A DNA stretch of 64,000 bases from Metallyticus violacea (Eukaryota > Arthropoda > Insecta > Mantodea > Metallyticidae). Each line of letters begins with the position of its first letter. Positions within the stretch are counted from its first letter, which is position 1. The stretch covers positions 35,014,001-35,078,000 of the forward strand of contig CM060831.1 in the NCBI GenBank assembly GCA_030762175.1, given 5' to 3'. The position numbers and the translations under genes are program-made. This document shows positions 59,587 to 64,000 of this stretch, one piece after another. The notes under the pieces were generated by a model, which saw only the letters and a list, made by a program, of their open reading frames with translations, did not search any database and was not told the DNA's origin.

Positions 59587-60374
59587 TATATCCAGGATAA
59601 ACGTTAAATTTTACAAGATTCAAATGAAAATTAAGCTTGTAGTATAATTTTCACTAGTAAATACTTAGAAGTTTACGACTCGTGTTAAATTCTAAATTAA
59701 TGGTAGTTTAAACGAATTTTCATTTAGCGCTAAAATTGGATACTAACGTATTTGGGATTATGATTGTATCGACGCAAGTTAAAGAGCTAAAAATAAAGGA
59801 CCCTAACACTACCATATGTGTTAAAAGGCGTTGATGTCGGCATGTTCTATTTCCATTTTATCACAGAGATGACTTCAACTTTGCCTTGAATGTTACAACT
59901 CCATAACTTTGCTACGTACAGCTTTGTTGCTGCGTTCTTTTGTGTGAGGCATCCCGCAGATAGAAAATAAAAATTCTGTTACCCGCAGATTCGGTTCGGT
60001 TTACGACTGGCATGCAGACGATAAAATACAAGTATCTGCGCACTGCAGGTTTTTCAGATGCCAGACCCTGCGTTTTCCTAACAAATACAGTAAAACTTTT
60101 CGGTCGGACGGTCGATCGATATCTGGAGCTGAAACTTTGCAGAGCTGCAGATGTGCAGGAGTTTATTGCAGCTCTATTAAATATGTAACATAAACTAAAC
60201 TTAAGATTCAGTTTTGCCCACTACTTACCGGAAGTGTATTTAATGCGTGTAAGAAGAGCCTTTCTTGCTTACAATAAATGGACAAGTACTAGGAACTTTA
60301 CTACTGGATCTGCCATCAATGATATGGTTAGAATAGTTGCATACTGTAGTAAAGTATTATTTCAATATCCTGAA

Positions 60375-60681
60375 ACCGCCACGAGTGGCCGAGTTCGTTG
60401 AGGCGCGGACTCGTGAACGGAAGTTCTGAGGTTCGAATTCCACTAGGACCGTCCTCCAAGTTTTCCTCAGTTCTCATAAATGGCAAATGCCGGGGAAGTA
60501 CCCTAAACTTACTAATAAATTGCAAATGCCGGGGAGGTACCCTAAACTTACACCTGAGATATTTCCTTCCTTAAAAATATTCCTTTCCCATTATATCGTT
60601 TCATCTCATGTATTATCAGCGTCCACGCCTGTGCTGCCTCAGTAGTAAAAATGGCGTTAAACACCAATTAAAAAAAAACTT
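60375..60681 (+). mobile_element. SINE-A, full length, with internal 39-bp duplication
   Basis: Head ACCGCCACGAGTGGCCGAG and B box GAGGTTCGAATTCCAC, then the body, in which the GCAAATGCCGGGG...CCCTAAACTTA block is repeated with period 39 (60483 and 60522). 3' end GGCGTTAAACACCAATTA plus poly-A. TCCTGAA at 60368-60374 and 60682-60688 is a plausible 7-bp TSD. Confidence 0.9.
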
Positions 60682-60780
60682 TCCTGAAGTAAATTGGCAT
60701 GGTACAAAGGTTAATACTGAAATACTGTAGGCAGTAATGTGTTTTATAAAATCATTACTGCGCCCTCATATTTAAAATAT

Positions 60781-61030
60781 ACCGCCACGAATGGCTGAAG
60801 TCGTTAAAGCGCGGACTCGTGAGGTCTGGAGTTCGATTCCCGCCAGACTGTCCTCTTTGTTTTTTCAGATTTTCCTCAGTCCGAGGAGGTACCCTAAACT
60901 TAGGCCTGGAAAGCTTCCTTCCTGCAAAAAAATCCTTTCCCAATTTACCCTTTCATCTGATATATCATCAGTATCCACCGCCTGCGAAGCTTCAGTGGTT
61001 GAAACGAGTGTTAAAATTATTTACAAAAAA
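60781..61030 (+). mobile_element. SINE-A, full length with small deletions
   Basis: Head ACCGCCACGAATGGCTGAAG, B box GAGTTCGATTCCCGCC and 'cctaaacttaggcctggaa', then 3' end CCACCGCCTGCGAAGCTTCA, GTGTTAAAATT and an A-rich tail. It lies 100 bp after another SINE-A in the same orientation. Each has its own head, so they are separate insertions or a duplicated array. Confidence 0.88.
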
Positions 61031-62439
61031 ATAATTTAAATACATTCATCTAAACAAGCGGTGTATTTCAGTGTGATTACACTATACTGTTTGTTACTAG
61101 AACTGCTTTTTTGCAGATTACGTGTTTTACATATTTTTTTAATCGGTAGCACTGCTATTTTGACAATCTAAAGAACAAGGTCAAGTCCATTTTTATACAG
61201 TAAACACGTGTTTTTAAATAAGGAGCGTTCATGGTTTTCCTGCAATGAACAAGGATTTTGTTTATTTTAGTTCTCCCAAATCCCATAAATTGCAATTTAT
61301 TAATCGGAATTATAATATGTACAGGACCCTTGATCAAAATAATGACAAAAGACTAGCATGCACAAATAACAGCAAAGTGTGTTAAAAAATAAAATATTAT
61401 CTGGGAAATACCAACAAAATTGTAAGCTGCTAAATTAACAAATTTTACTTCAACTTTTTAATACATTTAAATAATATTAAAATAATAAATTTCCGGGCTT
61501 TGAGGCAGTGTTCTAGTAGCCATAAAATATTTATCTCGACCTAAATAAATAAATAAATATTAGCGACGATTAGAACAACGCTTCAAAGTCGCATAAATAG
61601 ATTTTTTAACATTCACAACTCCGTCCGTGAACTACGTACACGTTTAAATAATGCCATTTTTTAAAATGCTATACTGTAAATTTAAGTTATATTGGGTGTC
61701 TTTCATTGTCAAAACTTTGTGCTTGCTTCATATCTACCTGACATTTGCAATGCCTACAGCTTTTATGGTAAAACCTCTTCCTTATACGTGTGAGAGGTTG
61801 AAATAGGAATTTTGACTCACCGTCCGATAGAAAAAAAAAAAAAAAGAGGGGAGAATACGGCGTTAGAATGGTCACGAAACATGCGGATTAACATAATAGT
61901 ATCAAGCATTTTGTTACTAATTGACATTTTAGTCAACTCCGTTTAGCGGTCATACATGTTGCTCCTGAAAGTTTATCCCAAAATAGGTAGTTATGAAAAA
62001 CACGCTTGTAGAGGAGGGCTTAACCTTCTATAAAAGTTATAGAAGTCGTCAAAACAGAATTAGCAATGAAGTTAAGACCCAGCAAATAATCCATGACAGA
62101 CAGACCTGACTCTTTGTCTACTTGAAATCTTTGAATTTATACATTTTATATTAAACCAGAATATATACAGTTTAATTCTTACTGTCATAGGCCTATATAT
62201 GTTACTACATTATATTTATATTTGTAGCATGATGTTTATTTTTTCAAAATCGCTAATCATAATGTTCCTATTAAGAGAGTTCAAACAACATTAAGTTAAA
62301 ATAAAGGTTTACTTGCAGCTAAGTCACTATTAAAATTTGCGTTTCATATCACGCACTAATAAAATAAAATAACAAATACTAAATATCGAATTTGAAACAT
62401 AAATGCTTCTTTGTTCTGAGAATGGAAATTGTTCTTTCA

Positions 62440-62640
62440 CACAGCAAATGTAGAAGATAAGTTGGAAATGAAGAATCAGATTTTAAACATTCGGGACAAG
62501 GCCGGGATTCGAACCACGGATCTTCAGCCTTCCAGGCTGACGAGCTACTGTGTCCTCCCTCAAACACGGTACCACTTACCACTCTCATTTGTTTCTATAC
62601 ACCCCGGATACCCCCGTAAGGTATTCCTTAAGAGACGACT
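62440..62640 (-). mobile_element. SINE-G copy, minus strand
   Basis: On the minus strand a tRNA-like segment GTAGCTCGTCAGCCTGGAAG, GCTGAAGATC and B box GGTTCGAATCCCGGCC is followed by CCGAATGTTTAAAATCTGAT. The plus-strand copy at 62945-63190 shares the tRNA part and this tail, and both have CTCTTAAGGAAT about 80-100 bp upstream of the tRNA-like part. Confidence 0.6.
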
Positions 62641-62698
62641 AGTTATGTATGCTACGAGTACTTTTGACCGAGGCTTCTAGTTGAACTATATAGAGGCT

Positions 62699-62876
62699 TT
62701 TTTTTTTATTGATTTATTTATGGACGCTCTTTAACAGCTCAGGTCATCAGCGTCCCATTCAACTCAGGGCGTGAAACGGCCGACAAATTTTGCTCAGAGG
62801 CCTCTCTTTCAGGCTTGAGGTTCTTTTTCGTGCCGTAAATGTACGACACGGGACCCACGGCTTTACTTCCCTTCCG
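62699..62876 (-). mobile_element. SINE-E, 5'-truncated, minus strand, 11-bp TSD
   Basis: Flanked by perfect copies of ATATAGAGGCT at 62688-62698 and 62877-62887. The left end is the A-tail (T-rich on the + strand). The body matches 15735-16034 very closely ('gagcaaaatttgtcggccg', 'acatttacggcacgaaaaag') and breaks off at CGGAAGGGAAGTAAAGCC, before the tRNA-like head. This is a clear 5'-truncated target-primed insertion. Confidence 0.93.
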
Positions 62877-62944
62877 ATATAGAGGCTAATTTATATAAGA
62901 CAGTATTTCTTTCACACTAACTGTGTGTGGGATATAAGTTGGAA

Positions 62945-63190
62945 ATGAGGCCTGGGTCATTAATACTCATAGATTTACCAGTCATCTCTTAAGGAATTAA
63001 TCTCTCTAGTAAAGAAACCTAAGAGATCACATAAGAGATGTTCGTTTCTGTGCTTGGAGTTCAGTTGGTAGAGCATCAGCACGGAAGGCTGAAGAGTTCA
63101 GTTGGTAGAGCATCAGCACGGAAGGCTGAAGATTCGAATCCCGGTCGTCATCCGAATTTTTCGAGTCTGATTTAAGTGATGAATACATAA
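62945..63190 (+). mobile_element. SINE-G copy, plus strand, with tandem tRNA half
   Basis: The tRNA-like part AGTTCAGTTGGTAGAGCATC is followed by CGGAAGGCTGAA and then GATTCGAATCCCGGTC. The first 37 bp of it are exactly duplicated (63057-63093 and 63094-63130). The tail CCGAATTTTTCGAGTCTGAT resembles that of the copy at 62440-62640. A CATCTCTTAAGGAAT leader lies at 62974-62990. Confidence 0.68.
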
Positions 63191-64000
63191 AACATTCAGT
63201 ATATTATTAATATATAATAAGAAAGTAAAAAAGCCTTTAGCATCTAAAGTTTACAAAGAAAGCTTTTACATGCAATATAAACTATTGCTAAATTATTTTT
63301 CGTCCTTAGTTTTTTTGAATATGCTAACATATACAGCACAAATACGCTTGTACGAGTACACAGAAAATTGTAAGCATTTTCTTAGTGAAAAAGGCAGATT
63401 ACACTATAAATTTATTGAATTAAAAAACCTAATATTTCATTAGAAAGTTACGTCTTTCTATAACGCTCACTACTTAACTATAGAGAATAGCGTGTTAACA
63501 CGGTATCCAACAACTGGTCCCCTTTTCATACACAGGGATACAATTATCACCAATGGCTTATATTTGATTATTTTACTTATATGTACCCTTCTTTTAATAT
63601 ATTGAGCTCGATTGTAAATGTTAATATACAGAGAACTCGAATTATTTTCTTTACCGCAAGGATGTTAACAACATTCCGAGGGGAAAGCGCATTGCCGGCG
63701 AGTGTACAAAGTGTAAGCGTTTAGCAAGCCCCTGCATTAGAATAGTATTTAATCAGTCCTTGTGTCAATTCCTTAAACAAAAACCCTAAGACATTTTGAA
63801 AGCTAAAACTAGAGGCCAGAAAGAATGTGTGACATTATTTCATTGGAGTTGAGGAATGGCGGAAGAAGTTTCTGAAGTAATGGCTTCCAACAAAACCGTC
63901 AGAAACACATTTCTGCCCTGCAGAAGTTCACAAAGGAAGCACCTTTTGGCAAAAACGAAGAAAACACGTTTAGAAAGGGTTTTGCAATATTCTATTGAAC

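Larger units (their letters stand above)
18642..64000 (-). other. Probable 5'-flanking intron of the TMTC1-like gene (at least 45 kb)
   Basis: No exon preceding the one at 18568-18641 could be recognised on the minus strand up to the window end. Since that exon is internal (it has a splice acceptor), this span is most likely one very large intron, or several introns with very short exons that I missed. It is filled with the mobile elements listed separately. Stretches without any assignable feature include 20240-21060, 21805-23050, 23795-27120, 30240-31690, 31990-32750, 34910-36430, 36730-37750, 39200-40195, 40230-41430, 46100-47640, 49275-50180, 50360-53030, 54940-57030, 57705-58370, 59590-60365, 61035-62440 and 63200-64000. 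They are AT-rich and carry only short chance ORFs. Confidence 0.55.

Noticed and set aside
60375..60460. tRNA gene candidate (also at 42815, 48239, 57033 and 63057)
   Set aside because: Box A/B promoter sequences are present, but the segments do not fold into full cloverleaf tRNAs and are continued by shared SINE bodies.

Overview
The window is AT-rich nuclear DNA from a eukaryote with a large, repeat-dense genome. Spliceosomal GT-AG exons, tRNA-derived SINEs, mariner, DUF4817-type, hAT-like and piggyBac-like transposase relics and LINE debris are all present. Nothing in it looks bacterial: there are no operons, ribosome binding sites or long ORFs. The repeat mix fits an arthropod (chelicerate or large-genome insect), but I cannot name the species from sequence alone.

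The only host gene I can support is on the minus strand. Two short exons, 18568-18641 and then 2719-2859, encode consecutive parts of a TMTC family protein (transmembrane O-mannosyltransferase with TPR repeats). The KETGITV motif points to TMTC1. Both exons have proper splice sites and their phases match across a 15.7-kb intron. No upstream exon was found between 18642 and 64000, and no downstream exon below 2719, so nearly the whole window is probably intron of this one gene.

The rest is mainly dead mobile elements. 1-1.3 kb: piggyBac-like relic and a SINE-B copy. 4.6-5.9 kb: full-length mariner. 6.8-16 kb: SINE fragments, a deletion derivative of a DUF4817-type transposon and a SINE-E with perfect 12-bp target duplications. 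17.4-21.7 kb: two more SINE-B copies around the TMTC exon, plus a 583-bp non-autonomous mariner. 23 kb: a cluster of SINE-A, -E and -D. 27.1 kb: a near-perfect 57-bp-arm palindrome. 28.1-30.2 kb: a 1.35-kb DUF4817/DDE transposon with ~100-bp terminal inverted repeats, then a deletion derivative of a related element. 31.7-39.2 kb: transposase, mariner and hAT relics. 41.6-43.8 kb: LINE tail, SINE-A, mariner 3' half. 47.6-48.7 kb: a DDE transposase split by a SINE-A. 49-54.9 kb: SINE-D, mariner and DDE relics and a candidate LTR. 57-63.2 kb: SINE-F, a second full-length mariner, two SINE-A copies and a nested SINE-G/SINE-E/SINE-G group.

SINE names A-G are my own labels for families defined by comparing copies inside this window. 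I found no convincing new biological system. The points most worth checking are the homopolymer expansions beside the catalytic Asp codon in two unrelated transposases, the recurrent 'N-terminus plus C-terminus' deletion derivatives, the palindrome, and the SINE families.
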